Positions 16,065 through 24,404 of a stretch of 64,000 bases of DNA are shown here, piece after piece. Position numbers and translations under genes: made by a program. The stretch is from assembly GCA_040767605.1 (NCBI GenBank), contig JAXGOI010000001.1:558001-622000 (forward strand), in the 5' to 3' direction. The notes under the pieces were generated by a model, which was not told the DNA's origin, did no database searches, and saw only the letters and a program-made list of their open reading frames with translations. Source of the stretch: JAXGOI01 sp040767605. Its GTDB lineage: Bacteria > Bacillota > Dehalobacteriia > UBA4068. Each line of letters starts with the position of its first letter. Positions within the stretch are counted from its first letter, which is position 1.

Positions 16065-16508
16065 TTAAAGTATAAAGCCAAAACCTCTGGCAAATTTTTT
16101 TAAAAGAGCCTTTCTTCTCCGATAATATTCGCTGCGGCTGATAAAAATATCCCCGGCAATTTGCCAAACAGCCTTGGGTCTGGCCGAAAAATAGCGTTTT
16201 CCTATAATATATTTTTCTTCTTCAGTTAAAAGAGGTAAAATATCTTCAATAGCCTTAATATACCAGCCTATTTCTCCAATTTTTTCCCCCAGCTCCAAGA
16301 ATTTTAAGGCCTGAGCCTCTGTGGGGTCGGTTTTGCCGCCCCCTCTTTTAGGGCAAAGAGAAAGCCCTGAGCTTTTTAGAGAAATCTCTTTATACCTTTC
16401 CTGATACCTTTCGCTTAAATTTTTATGGACTTTATAATTATATAAATGCCATTCCGTTTCTTTCAGCCAATCGGAATTAAATTCCCGGGCTTTTTTCTTT
16501 TTGGTCAT
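16065..16508 (-). CDS. ArpU/RinA-like phage late transcriptional regulator
   Basis: A 147-residue protein with the layout of ArpU, RinA and PBSX Xpf-type activators: a helical N-terminal half (DWLKETEWHLYNYKVHKNL), then a sigma-region-4-like C-terminal part with LTEEEKYIIGKRYFSARPK and the helix-turn-helix VWQIAGDIFISRSEYYRRRK. Such proteins turn on the packaging and structural operon. It lies right before the terminase operon, as expected. The ATG has a GGAAGGAAAA site and overlaps the upstream gene by 32 bp. Confidence 0.75.
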   Translation of the reverse strand: MTKKKKAREFNSDWLKETEWHLYNYKVHKNLSERYQERYKEISLKSSGLSLCPKRGGGKTDPTEAQALKFLELGEKIGEIGWYIKAIEDILPLLTEEEKYIIGKRYFSARPKAVWQIAGDIFISRSEYYRRRKALLKKFARGFGFIL

Positions 16509-16749
16509 TATTTTCCTTCCCCCCTCTAAAATAAAGATTATTTTCTGTTTCTATTTCTGTTTCTATTTCTGTTTCTATTTCTTTTTCTATTTCTTTTTCT
16601 TTTTCTATTTCTATTTCTATTTCTTTTTCTTTTGCCTTGGCCAAACATAAGAGGCTGCAATATTCAACCCCCTTCCCCCAATAGGCAATTTGCCAAATTC
16701 CGCCGCCGCAAATTGGGCAAATGCCTATTTCCCTCCATTTAATATTCAT
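16477..16749 (-). CDS. Small zinc-ribbon protein with a Glu/Ile/Lys repeat tail
   Basis: A 90-residue protein. The first 35 residues hold a likely zinc ribbon, CPICGGG and YCSLLC (two CxxC-type pairs). Residues about 40-67 are a low-complexity run of EI, EK and ET units encoded by a hexanucleotide repeat. The end overlaps the ArpU-like gene. No function is known; the position between the Cro-like repressor and the late regulator suggests a control or DNA-binding role. Confidence 0.6.
   Translation of the reverse strand: MNIKWREIGICPICGGGIWQIAYWGKGVEYCSLLCLAKAKEKEIEIEIEKEKEIEKEIETEIETEIETENNLYFRGGKENNDQKEKSPGI
16543..16632. repeat. Hexanucleotide microsatellite, about 15 units of TTTCTN
   Basis: The plus strand reads TTTCTG, TTTCTA and TTTCTT units in tandem with no interruption. 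It lies inside the zinc-ribbon gene and encodes its charged repeat tail. Since each unit is six bases, slippage changes the tail by two residues and never shifts the frame. Confidence 0.9.
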
Positions 16750-16758
16750 AAGCGCCTC

Positions 16759-16941
16759 TTAAGAAAGCAAATCATAAATTTTTACCCCCAGGGCCTCCGC
16801 CAGCCTCCCCAGAGTATAAATTGTAGGGGATTTTTCTCCCTTTTCAATATAGTGGATAGCCGATTGGGATATTTGGGCCAGAGCCGCCAATTGCTTTTGG
16901 GTCAGCCTTCTTTCCCTCCTTAATTTTTCCAAACAGCTCAT
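16759..16941 (-). CDS. Small XRE-family repressor (Cro-like)
   Basis: A 60-residue single-domain helix-turn-helix protein: LRRERRLTQKQLAALAQISQ is the start of the HTH_3 fold, continuing through SAIHYIEKGEKSPTIYTLGRLAEALG. It is divergent from the larger XRE gene and its start codon region overlaps the first of four shared operator dyads, the arrangement of a Cro-type gene in a lysogeny switch. The ribosome site AAGGGTGA lies within that operator, so repressor binding would also mask it at the DNA level. Confidence 0.85.
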   Translation of the reverse strand: MSCLEKLRRERRLTQKQLAALAQISQSAIHYIEKGEKSPTIYTLGRLAEALGVKIYDLLS

Positions 16942-17093
16942 AATATCACCCTTTCGATATTAACATTTACAAATCGCCCTTTTTCTACTTTATATTATCT
17001 ATTTATACACATAATATCACCGTTTAGATAGCATGTCAAGATAAAACCCTGGACAATATATCTCTATTGTGATAATATAAAAAGAGTGATATT
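16942..17093. promoter_or_regulatory. Phage switch operators: four TATC-N8-GATA dyads
   Basis: Four 20-bp dyads with fixed 8-base spacing are visible: 16942-16961 (AATATC-N8-GATATT, perfect), 17013-17032 (AATATC-N8-GATAGC), 17057-17076 (TATATC-N8-GATAAT) and 17074-17093 (AATATA-N8-GATATT). They lie between two divergent XRE genes and cover both the start of the small one and the promoter of the large one. Confidence 0.8.
17050..17078 (+). promoter_or_regulatory. Sigma-A promoter of the XRE-ImmA operon
   Basis: TGGACA and TAATAT are spaced by 17 bases. The third operator dyad lies in the spacer, so its occupation should block RNA polymerase. Transcription would start about 30 bases before the ATG. 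Confidence 0.7.
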
Positions 17094-17113
17094 CCCTATT
17101 AAGGAGTAAAAAA

Positions 17114-17557
17114 ATGGATATTGGCTCAAAAATTAAAACCCTCCGCAAAGAAAGGGGCTTAACCCAGTCCGAGCTTGCCAGGCGCTCGGGCTTGGCCCAA
17201 TCGGCAATAAGCTATATTGAAACCGAGGGGAAAAAACCCAATATAACCACAATTTCCCTTATAGCGGAGGCTTTGGGGGTCTCCCCCGCAAGCTTTTTTA
17301 ATCCGGATATTCAAGAGCCCCCAAAAAGGGGTAATCAGGATAATCAAGGCAATCAGGGTAATCAGATAAAAACCCATAACCGCCTTAAGGAAGAAACCTT
17401 GCCTCTGGCCTTAAATAATATGGCTAAGCAGGATTTAGAATTTCTTTTAGAGCAGGATAATATCTGGTTTAACGGAATCCGCCTGAGTGATGAAGATAAA
17501 AACGATATTTTAAATGTGCTGCGCCTGATTTGGAAAGGCAAAAATGCCCCGGAATAA
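17114..17557 (+). CDS. XRE-family repressor (CI-like)
   Basis: A 147-residue protein with an N-terminal helix-turn-helix (residues 1-65: IKTLRKERGLTQSELARRSG, SAISYIETEGKKPNITTISL). A low-complexity linker of QDNQGNQGNQ follows, and then a helical C-terminal part ending in DEDKNDILNVLRLIWKGK. There is no peptidase (LexA-like) domain, so relief of repression probably depends on the ImmA-type protease encoded next. It starts with an AAGGAG site, is divergent from the Cro-like gene and shares its operators. Confidence 0.85.
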   Translation: MDIGSKIKTLRKERGLTQSELARRSGLAQSAISYIETEGKKPNITTISLIAEALGVSPASFFNPDIQEPPKRGNQDNQGNQGNQIKTHNRLKEETLPLALNNMAKQDLEFLLEQDNIWFNGIRLSDEDKNDILNVLRLIWKGKNAPE

Positions 17558-17585
17558 CCCAAAAACACGGAGGAAGCCTTATAAA

Positions 17586-18008
17586 ATGCATAGAATAGAA
17601 GAAATAGTTCTCGGCCTTTGTAAAAAGCATAATCTTCGCTGCCCCTATCAGCTGGCCGAGGCTTTGGGTATAGAAGTCCTGCACTACCCCTTTGAAGGCA
17701 TTAACGGTATGACAATACGCAAAGGGGAAAAATTTATTATCACCCTAAAAGAGGGGCTTTCCCCCACTCAGGAAAGATATGTTCTTGCCCATGAATTGGG
17801 GCATATTATTCTCCATGCAGGCTCTTATTTTGATATTTACGGCAAAGCTAATTTTCTGCCCCAAAAATATGAAAAACAGGCGGATCTTTTCGCCGCCTAT
17901 TTAATTATCGATGAGGCCCCTGAAGAAGGGGAAAGCCTGAAGGCCTTCGGGCAAAGGAAGGCCATACCCTGCTTTCTTCTGGAGCTCTTATATGCCTGGC
18001 CCCATTAA
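17586..18008 (+). CDS. ImmA/IrrE-family metallopeptidase (anti-repressor)
   Basis: A 140-residue zinc protease of the DUF955 family. The catalytic motif HELGH is at 69-73 in YVLAHELGHIILHAG, and the later KYEKQADLFAAYLI supplies the third zinc ligand region (E-x-x-A-D). In ICEBs1 and related phages such proteins cut the XRE repressor after DNA damage. An upstream in-frame ATG at 17544 lies inside the repressor gene without a good site; ATG 17586 follows a GGAGGA and is preferred. It forms an operon with the repressor and a terminator follows. Confidence 0.85.
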   Translation: MHRIEEIVLGLCKKHNLRCPYQLAEALGIEVLHYPFEGINGMTIRKGEKFIITLKEGLSPTQERYVLAHELGHIILHAGSYFDIYGKANFLPQKYEKQADLFAAYLIIDEAPEEGESLKAFGQRKAIPCFLLELLYAWPH

Positions 18009-18061
18009 ACCCCTATACCTAGGGGGAAAGATAAGTAATTGTTTTAAAAACCTATAAATGC

Positions 18062-18090
18062 AAAAAACACCGCCGGCGGCGGTGTTTTTT
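18062..18090. terminator. Bidirectional terminator between phage element and host gene
   Basis: AAAAAACACCGCC / GGCGGTGTTTTTT is a near-perfect stem with T tracts on both strands. It separates the convergent immA-like and busR-like genes and marks the right end of the phage block. Confidence 0.85.
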
Positions 18091-18117
18091 AACTAAATAT
18101 TTAATTCCTAAAAAAGT

Positions 18118-18756
18118 TTAAGAAAATTCTCCGTGAATAAATCTGTCTACAGTATCTATAGCTACTAAATTACCGACAAAAATCAGCATATCCAAAGCAT
18201 TTATAGCGGCATAAGGTCCGGGGGAAAGAAGAATTTTATCTCTGCGCCGAATCGCAATAATGGTAGCGCCGGTTTTTTGCCAAAACCTTAATTCCCCCAG
18301 GGTTTTACCGATAGTCGGAGAATCCGGCGGAATAATTATTTCATAATTCCGAAAAGGATTTGTTTTAGAGAATTTCTCGCTATTGCGATTAATTTCCCTT
18401 ACGGCATCTAATATTTGGCGGTTAATTTCCTCCTGCTTAACTAAAAGCTCTTTTAATTTTGTTTTGCCGGAGCGAATTTCCTCACTGGCATTGGCCCGGG
18501 CCACATACTCTTTGGCCTTATCGCTGGAAAGTATAACAGTACCGCTGTTATGACGAATATCCACAACACCCATATCCGCCAGAAGTTTTAATGCCCGGCG
18601 AATAGTCTCGGGAGAAACCCCGTATTCTGAAGACATTACAGAGCGCCCGTATATTTTTGTTTTTTCCTTCAGCTCCCCCCGGGAGATTCTCATGGCTATA
18701 TCTAAAGCAATTTGTGAATAAACAGGAAGAGACAGGTCTTCTTTCAATTTCCACAC
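18118..18756 (-). CDS. busR: GntR-type regulator with RCK_C domain (BusR-like)
   Basis: A 212-residue regulator. Residues 1-70 are a GntR winged helix (PVYSQIALDIAMRISRGEL, SPETIRRALKLLADMGVV), followed by a coiled-coil linker (KELLVKQEEINRQILDAVRE). The C-terminal RCK_C/TrkA_C domain starts about residue 135, with GKTLGELRFWQKTGATIIAI and PGPYAAINALDMLIFVG. This is the architecture of BusR, which binds cyclic di-AMP and represses osmolyte import in streptococci and lactococci. No busA-type transporter is adjacent, so targets are unknown and the symbol is tentative. Confidence 0.75.
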   Translation of the reverse strand: MWKLKEDLSLPVYSQIALDIAMRISRGELKEKTKIYGRSVMSSEYGVSPETIRRALKLLADMGVVDIRHNSGTVILSSDKAKEYVARANASEEIRSGKTKLKELLVKQEEINRQILDAVREINRNSEKFSKTNPFRNYEIIIPPDSPTIGKTLGELRFWQKTGATIIAIRRRDKILLSPGPYAAINALDMLIFVGNLVAIDTVDRFIHGEFS

Positions 18757-18835
18757 CCCCTCCCAATATTTTGATTTTTTTAATTATATCATTTATTAAT
18801 ATTTATTACAACTTAGCCAAAGGCGGTTTAAAAAT

Positions 18836-18862
18836 AAAAAAGCGGGGTTTTACCCCGCTTTT
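18836..18862 (-). terminator. Terminator of ilvE
   Basis: AGCGGGG / CCCCGCT stem with a short loop, flanked by A and T runs; on the minus strand it follows the ilvE stop codon by about 20 bases. Confidence 0.8.
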
Positions 18863-18878
18863 AATGGCTTTTTAGCTC

Positions 18879-19940
18879 TTATACTTTAAGGGTCCACTTA
18901 AATTCATCGGGTAAATCCCCCCATTGAATTCCGGTTAAAGTATCATAAAGCTTTTGAGAAACCTCGCCGATTCCCCCTCCGCCGATAATAATCTTTTCCC
19001 CCTCAATAAAAAGCTCGCCAATGGGGGAAATTACCGCCGCCGTACCTGTGCCAAAGGCTTCTTCTAATTTTCCGCTATGGGCGGCCTCAAGAATTTCAGC
19101 AACTGTAACAGGCCGTTCCTCAACAATAAGCCCCATGGCCTTTAAAACCTGAATAACGGAATCTCTGGTTATACCCGGCAATATGCTGCCGTTTAAAGCC
19201 GGGGTAATAATTTTACCCTCAATTTTAAACATAACATTCATGGTGCCTACTTCTTCAATATATTTCCTTTCAACACCATCCAGCCATAAAACCTGGGTAT
19301 AGCCTAAATCTACCGCTTTATACTGGGCAATAATAGAGGCCGCATAATTACCGCCGCATTTTGTATAGCCGGTACCCCCTTTAACCGCCCGCACATATTC
19401 ATCCTCAACATATATTTTAACCGGGTTTAAACCCTCGGGGTAATAGGCCCCCACAGGAGAAAGAATAATCATAAATTTAAAATGGTTTGGCTTGCGTACG
19501 CCTAAATGAGGTTCATCGGCAATTATAAAGGGGCGGATATATAAAGAAGTGCCGGGTAATTTCGGCACCCAATCCTTTTCAATTTCTACCAAAGCCCGGG
19601 CAGCCTCAACAAATTGCTCTTCGGGGATTTCCGGCATACATAAGCGCCGGGCGGAAGTATTCATGCGCCGGGCATTAGCCTCGGGCCGAAAAAGTAAAAC
19701 ACGGCCGTCTTTGGCATAATAGGCCTTCATGCCTTCAAATATTTCCAGCCCATAATGTAATACCATGGCGGCTGGGTCCATAGATAAAGGCCCGTAAGGA
19801 ACAATCCGGGGATCATGCCAGCCCCGGCCCTCGGTATAATCCATAATAAACATATGGTCTGTGTAATAAATCCCAAAACCCAGATTATTCCAATCCGGCT
19901 TAGTTTTTAAATTTTTACTTTTTTCCAGCGCTATTTTCAT
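18879..19940 (-). CDS. ilvE: Branched-chain amino acid aminotransferase
   Basis: A 353-residue class IV PLP aminotransferase that interconverts leucine, isoleucine and valine with their 2-oxo acids, using glutamate and 2-oxoglutarate. Motifs seen: the EGMKAY strand, RPEANARRMNTSA, and the PLP lysine K194 in GYTKCGGNYAAS, then FGTGTAAVISPIG near the C-terminus. Length equals the eukaryotic-like/clostridial long form of IlvE (about 340-360). The frame is open 14 codons further, but ATG 19940 has the GAGGAGGA site. Transcribed alone. Confidence 0.95.
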   Translation of the reverse strand: MKIALEKSKNLKTKPDWNNLGFGIYYTDHMFIMDYTEGRGWHDPRIVPYGPLSMDPAAMVLHYGLEIFEGMKAYYAKDGRVLLFRPEANARRMNTSARRLCMPEIPEEQFVEAARALVEIEKDWVPKLPGTSLYIRPFIIADEPHLGVRKPNHFKFMIILSPVGAYYPEGLNPVKIYVEDEYVRAVKGGTGYTKCGGNYAASIIAQYKAVDLGYTQVLWLDGVERKYIEEVGTMNVMFKIEGKIITPALNGSILPGITRDSVIQVLKAMGLIVEERPVTVAEILEAAHSGKLEEAFGTGTAAVISPIGELFIEGEKIIIGGGGIGEVSQKLYDTLTGIQWGDLPDEFKWTLKV

Positions 19941-20081
19941 AAATATCCTCCTCATGGTAAAAACAGCCCTTATAAAAAACACTTCCTAACCTAGAACTGT
20001 TCTACAAATTTTTGTTTTTCCCTACCAAACAGTATAAAGTTTTTTAACTGATTTCCGCCCCGGGGCAAATTTTCCGCTTTT

Positions 20082-21518
20082 TCAGGCAAACCAGGCCTTT
20101 TTTAAAAGAGCGGCGGCATTCTCTAAGGCCTCACTATTAAAGCCTGCATAGCCCAAAACAACTATATTCTCAGGGCAATCCTCTAAGGCATCAAAATAAT
20201 ATTCGGAAAGGCCTGTAAGCTTAACCCCTAAATTTTTTGCCCTTTTAAGCAATTCCCTTTCCCCTAAATTATTATTAACTTTTAAAAGCAGATGAAGGCC
20301 GGCGTTTTCCCCGATTATTTCAATTTTACCCGGGGCAATTTTTTTTATTTCCCCCACTAATTTATCTTTTCTGGCCTTATAAATATTTCTCATTTTATTC
20401 AAATGCCTTTCAAAATAGCCGCCTTCAATAAATTTATATAAAGAAAACTGCTCAAAGCGGGAAACCGTTGAGGAATAAAAACTGAAATGCCTCTTAAACC
20501 TCTCCAATAATTTTGGGGGTAAAACCATATAGCTTATTCTTATGGAAGGCGCAATACTGCGGGAAAATGTGCTTATATAAATAACCCTGCCCTGATTATC
20601 CAAGCCCTGCAAAGCCGGTATGGGCCTGCCCACAAAGCGGAATTCGCTGTCATAATCATCCTCGATAATATAGCGGTTTTCCTTTAAATTTGCCCAGGCA
20701 AGCATTTGCATACCCCTGCTTATGGGCATAATTATCCCCCTGGGGAATTGATGCGAAGGGGTAATATAAGCAGCCTCGGCTCCGGAGGCCTCAATTAGCT
20801 CAACCCTTATACCTTCTTCATCTAAAGCTATGGGCATAACCTTAACATCATTACTTTTAAGTATTTTATAGGTTTTGGGGTAGCCGGGGTTTTCCAGGGC
20901 AAAAACAGTTTTTCTCCCTAAAATTTGAATAATTAAACCAATTAAATATTCCGTCCCAGCCCCTATAATAATTTGTTCCGGCTTGCAGCTTACGCCCCTA
21001 AATTGATGTAAATACCCGGCAATGCTTTTTCTTAAAATATATTCCCCCTGGGGGTGGGCTAAATCTAAAAGCTGTTTATTTTTATCCTGTAAAACCTGAT
21101 TATTTACCTTTTTCCAAACAGAAAAAGGGAAAAAAGCCGTATCTATTTGATTTGTTTTAAAATCGTATTTGTATTTTTCAGCTTCAAATTGATTTTCATC
21201 TTTAATACTTAATAAAATATCCGCCTTTTTATTTTTATCTTCTTCCTTTAAGTAATTAGGGAGCTTACCCTCAAAGGCGCAAATAAAATAACCCTTTTTG
21301 GGCAAAGATTTAATATAACCCTCCGCCATAAGCTGCCCATAGGCTGTTTCCACCGTATTTTGGCTTACCAGTAAATGAGCCGCCAAACGCCTTTTGGAGG
21401 GCAGCTTATCCCCGGGGGCCAGGGCGCCGCTTTTAAGCTCTTTAATAATAAATTCATATATTTGAATATACAGGGGTTTTTTATTTTTCGGCTCTAAAAT
21501 AAGGGTAAAATTACTCAT
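20082..21518 (-). CDS. pdxR: MocR-family regulator of PLP synthesis (PdxR-like)
   Basis: A 478-residue fusion of a GntR winged helix (residues about 10-80: PLYIQIYEFIIKELKSGALAPGD, SQNTVETAYGQLMAEGYI) and a fold-type I aminotransferase-like domain (from about 115). The latter binds PLP: GAGTEYLIGLI, NPGYPKTY, IIEDDYDSEFRF and the lysine-like region STFSRSIAPSIRISYMVLP. In that last motif the usual PLP lysine (S-K) reads S-R, a possible loss of the Schiff-base lysine. It is divergent from pdxS, the normal PdxR arrangement, where it senses PLP and controls pdxS. Confidence 0.8.
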   Translation of the reverse strand: MSNFTLILEPKNKKPLYIQIYEFIIKELKSGALAPGDKLPSKRRLAAHLLVSQNTVETAYGQLMAEGYIKSLPKKGYFICAFEGKLPNYLKEEDKNKKADILLSIKDENQFEAEKYKYDFKTNQIDTAFFPFSVWKKVNNQVLQDKNKQLLDLAHPQGEYILRKSIAGYLHQFRGVSCKPEQIIIGAGTEYLIGLIIQILGRKTVFALENPGYPKTYKILKSNDVKVMPIALDEEGIRVELIEASGAEAAYITPSHQFPRGIIMPISRGMQMLAWANLKENRYIIEDDYDSEFRFVGRPIPALQGLDNQGRVIYISTFSRSIAPSIRISYMVLPPKLLERFKRHFSFYSSTVSRFEQFSLYKFIEGGYFERHLNKMRNIYKARKDKLVGEIKKIAPGKIEIIGENAGLHLLLKVNNNLGERELLKRAKNLGVKLTGLSEYYFDALEDCPENIVVLGYAGFNSEALENAAALLKKAWFA

Positions 21519-21554
21519 TTATTCCTCCAAAATCTGGCATGGTTAAAAATATTA

Positions 21555-21582
21555 AAACTGGCTATTTAAATAGTATCAGTTT
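21555..21582. promoter_or_regulatory. Candidate PdxR operator between pdxR and pdxS
   Basis: A nested dyad: AAACTG ... CAGTTT outside and the perfect CTATTTAAATAG inside, 28 bp in all. It lies close to the pdxR start in the divergent gap, where MocR-type proteins bind. Confidence 0.5.
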
Positions 21583-21666
21583 ATGCATATAATTGTACTT
21601 GCTTATAGGTGATGTTGTCAAATAGTAATTATTAATAAAAATCCGCTATAAAAAGGAGAGAAAAAA

Positions 21667-22548
21667 ATGTCTGATAATCTTAATCCCGCCGCTAAAAACC
21701 TTGCTCAAAAGCTTAAGGGCGGAGTGATAATGGATGTTACAAACCCCCAGGAGGCCGAAATTGCCCAAGCCGCCGGGGCAGTTGCGGTAATGGCTTTAGA
21801 GAGGGTCCCCTCAGATATCCGCAGAGACGGCGGCGTTGCCAGAATGAGCGACCCAAAAATGATTAAAGAAATTCAAAAGGCCGTAAATATCCCCGTAATG
21901 GCCAAAGTTCGCATAGGCCATATTGTTGAGGCCCAAATACTGGAGGCCTTAGGGGTAGATTATATTGATGAAAGCGAGGTTTTAACCCCCGCCGATGATT
22001 TATACCATATAAATAAATGGGATTTTAAAATTCCCTTTGTTTGCGGCGCCCGCAATTTAGGAGAAGCCTTAAGGAGAATCGGCGAAGGGGCCCAAATGAT
22101 GAGAACAAAGGGCGAGGCAGGCACCGGCAATGTTGTGGAGGCCGTCCGCCATATGCGCTCCATAATGGGGGAAATCCGCCATTTGGCAAATTTGCCTAAA
22201 GAAGAGCTGATGAGCTATGCCAAAGAAATTCAGGCCCCCTATGATTTAGTTTTAAAAACCGCCAAAGATAAGCGCCTTCCCGTTCTTAATTTTGCCGCAG
22301 GGGGTATAGCAACACCTGCAGATGCCGCCTTAATGATGCAATTAGGCAGCGAGGGGGTATTTGTAGGCTCGGGTATTTTTAAATCCTCAAACCCGGTAAA
22401 GAGGGCAGAGGCTATTGTAAAAGCAGTGGCCCATTATAATGACCCCCAAGTTTTATCCCAGGTAAGCGAAGATTTAGGCGAGGCCATGATAGGCCTGGAA
22501 TTAAAAGATATTGCGCCGGATAATCTCTTTGCCGCCAGAGGCTGGTAA
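21667..22548 (+). CDS. pdxS: Pyridoxal 5'-phosphate synthase, PdxS subunit
   Basis: A 293-residue TIM-barrel enzyme that builds PLP from ribose 5-phosphate, glyceraldehyde 3-phosphate and ammonia. Catalytic residues are visible: K80 in VMAKVRIGH and K148 in RTKGEAGTGN, with the N-terminal GGVIMDVTNPQEAEIA and the phosphate loop AAGGIATPADAALMMQLG. Full length. The usual partner pdxT (glutaminase, ammonia donor) is not next to it; a strong terminator follows directly. Confidence 0.97.
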   Translation: MSDNLNPAAKNLAQKLKGGVIMDVTNPQEAEIAQAAGAVAVMALERVPSDIRRDGGVARMSDPKMIKEIQKAVNIPVMAKVRIGHIVEAQILEALGVDYIDESEVLTPADDLYHINKWDFKIPFVCGARNLGEALRRIGEGAQMMRTKGEAGTGNVVEAVRHMRSIMGEIRHLANLPKEELMSYAKEIQAPYDLVLKTAKDKRLPVLNFAAGGIATPADAALMMQLGSEGVFVGSGIFKSSNPVKRAEAIVKAVAHYNDPQVLSQVSEDLGEAMIGLELKDIAPDNLFAARGW

Positions 22549-22558
22549 AGAAAACAAT

Positions 22559-22597
22559 AAGCGGCCGGGAAGCTAAAAAAGCTTCCCGGCCGCTTTT
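22559..22597 (+). terminator. Strong terminator of pdxS
   Basis: A perfect 13-bp stem, GCGGCCGGGAAGC / GCTTCCCGGCCGC, followed by a T-rich run. It rules out a pdxT gene in the same transcript. Confidence 0.9.
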
Positions 22598-22949
22598 AAT
22601 CTTTTCTTCTTTTATCTTCTTATGCAAAAAATATTTTACCCAAAGTTTATAAACTTATGCCTAAATAAACCGGCAGCTTTTACCTTTAAATTATCCCAAA
22701 CTTGTTTATTGTTCTTAAATAGGCTACACTTATTTATATAAGCAAAAATATTTTTTAAAGACCTGAAGGCTTTTTTGTCTTTTACTATTCTAAAGCTAAG
22801 GCCCTGCAATAACAGTATTGACAATTCTTTCTTTTTAATATATTGTTAATTTGATATTTTAGCAAAAAGCCCTGTAAAAGGGATAAAAATTAAAACCCTT
22901 TGCCCCGCCGCCTAAAGGTTTGGAGCTTATTTTTTAGTTAGGAGCAATA
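22598..22949. other. Gap before speA: promoter and leader only
   Basis: Apart from the speA promoter at 22818-22846 and its leader of about 95 nt, nothing convincing is present. The leader contains AAACCCTTTG facing CTAAAGGTTT (22892-22922), a possible weak hairpin. The minus-strand frame at 22636-22824 has no ribosome site and looks accidental. Confidence 0.5.
22818..22846 (+). promoter_or_regulatory. Sigma-A promoter of the speA-speE-speB operon
   Basis: A perfect TTGACA, 17-base spacer and TATTGT. Transcription should start near 22853. Confidence 0.8.
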
Positions 22950-24404
22950 ATGAATAAATTATCCCAAGAGAGAGCCCCGGTTCATCAGGCTCTATTAGAA
23001 TATAAAGCCAAAAGAGTTGTACCTTTTGATGTCCCCGGCCATAAACAAGGCCGGGGCAATCCGGATTTAAGCGAATTTTTAGGCAAACAATGCCTGAGCG
23101 TTGATGTTAATTCCATGAAGCCTCTGGATAATCTCTGCCACCCGGTAGGGGTAATTAAAGAAGCCGAAGAGCTGGCAGCCGCGGCCTTTCAGGCCAATAG
23201 CGCCTTTTTTATGTTAAACGGCACCTCCTGCGGCGTGCAGGCTATGATAATGAGCTGCCTGAAGCAGGGGGATAAAATCATTATGCCCCGCAATGTGCAT
23301 AAAAGCGCCATTAATTCTCTGATTTTAAGCGGCGCAATTCCGGTTTATATTAACCCCGGGCTGGAAAAATCCTTAGGTATACCCTTGGGGATGTCTGTAA
23401 AAGATATTAAAGAGGCCATTCTTAATAACCCCGAGGCCAAGGCCATTCTTATAAATAACCCCACTTATTATGGCATTTGCTCACATTTAAAAGAAATTAC
23501 CCGCCTGGCCCATAAAGCCGGGATGAAGGTTTTAGTGGATGAGGCTCATGGCACCCATTTTTATTTTGGGGAGAATATGCCCCTAAACGCCATGGCGGCA
23601 GGGGCGGATATGTCTGCCGTGAGTATGCATAAAACCGGCGGCTCCCTTACCCAAAGCTCCCTGCTTTTACTGGGGCCAGAGATTAATCAGGATTATGTGC
23701 GCCAAATTATTAACCTTACTCAAACCACCAGCGGCTCTTATCTGCTTATGTCTTCCCTGGATATTTCCCGCCGTAATCTGGCCTTAAGGGGTAAAAGTAT
23801 TTTTGCCAAGGTAGCCTCTCTGGCTCAATATGCCCGGCAGGAAATTAATAAAATCGGCGGTTATTATGCCTTTTCTAAAGAGCTGATAAATAATGATACT
23901 ATTTTTGATTTTGATATAACAAAGCTTTCCGTTAATACTCAGGGCATAGGCCTTGCCGGTATTGAGGTTTATGATATTCTTCGGGATGATTACGGAATTC
24001 AAATTGAATTTGGGGATATTTTAAATATTTTAGCCATTATATCCGTGGGAGACAGAAGCCTGGATATAGAAAGGCTTATTTCCTCCCTTTCGGAAATTCG
24101 CCGCCTTCATGCCAAAGACCCCGCCGGTATGCTGGACCATGAATATATTTCCCCTCTTATTGCCCTTTCTCCTCAGGAGGCCTTTTATGCCCCTAAAAAA
24201 ACCCTTCCCATATTAAAGACCGAAAATGCCGTCTGCGGAGAATTTATAATGTGCTACCCGCCGGGAATACCGGTTTTGGCCCCAGGGGAGAGAGTAACAA
24301 AAGACGCTTTGGATTATATTGTTTATGCCAAGGAGAAGGGCTGCTTTTTAACGGGAACCGAGGATTTAAAAATTGAAAACTTAAAAGTTTTGGAGGGAAA
24401 ATAA
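22950..24404 (+). CDS. speA: Arginine decarboxylase, fold-type I PLP (Orn/Lys/Arg decarboxylase family)
   Basis: A 484-residue short-form member of the Orn/Lys/Arg decarboxylase family (B. subtilis SpeA/YaaO type, without the N-terminal wing domain). Motifs: PFDVPGHKQGRG at the N-terminus, LNGTSCGVQA, VLVDEAHGTHFYF, and the PLP lysine K228 in SMHKTGGSLTQSS. It should convert arginine to agmatine. The assignment to arginine rather than lysine or ornithine rests on the downstream agmatinase and spermidine synthase genes. The speE gene begins one base after its stop codon. Confidence 0.88.
   Translation: MNKLSQERAPVHQALLEYKAKRVVPFDVPGHKQGRGNPDLSEFLGKQCLSVDVNSMKPLDNLCHPVGVIKEAEELAAAAFQANSAFFMLNGTSCGVQAMIMSCLKQGDKIIMPRNVHKSAINSLILSGAIPVYINPGLEKSLGIPLGMSVKDIKEAILNNPEAKAILINNPTYYGICSHLKEITRLAHKAGMKVLVDEAHGTHFYFGENMPLNAMAAGADMSAVSMHKTGGSLTQSSLLLLGPEINQDYVRQIINLTQTTSGSYLLMSSLDISRRNLALRGKSIFAKVASLAQYARQEINKIGGYYAFSKELINNDTIFDFDITKLSVNTQGIGLAGIEVYDILRDDYGIQIEFGDILNILAIISVGDRSLDIERLISSLSEIRRLHAKDPAGMLDHEYISPLIALSPQEAFYAPKKTLPILKTENAVCGEFIMCYPPGIPVLAPGERVTKDALDYIVYAKEKGCFLTGTEDLKIENLKVLEGK

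Noticed and set aside
16543..16632. Phase variation by frameshift at the hexamer repeat
   Set aside because: Units of six bases keep the reading frame, so only tail length can vary.
22636..22824. Minus-strand frame of 62 codons before speA
   Set aside because: No ribosome site and it runs over the speA promoter.
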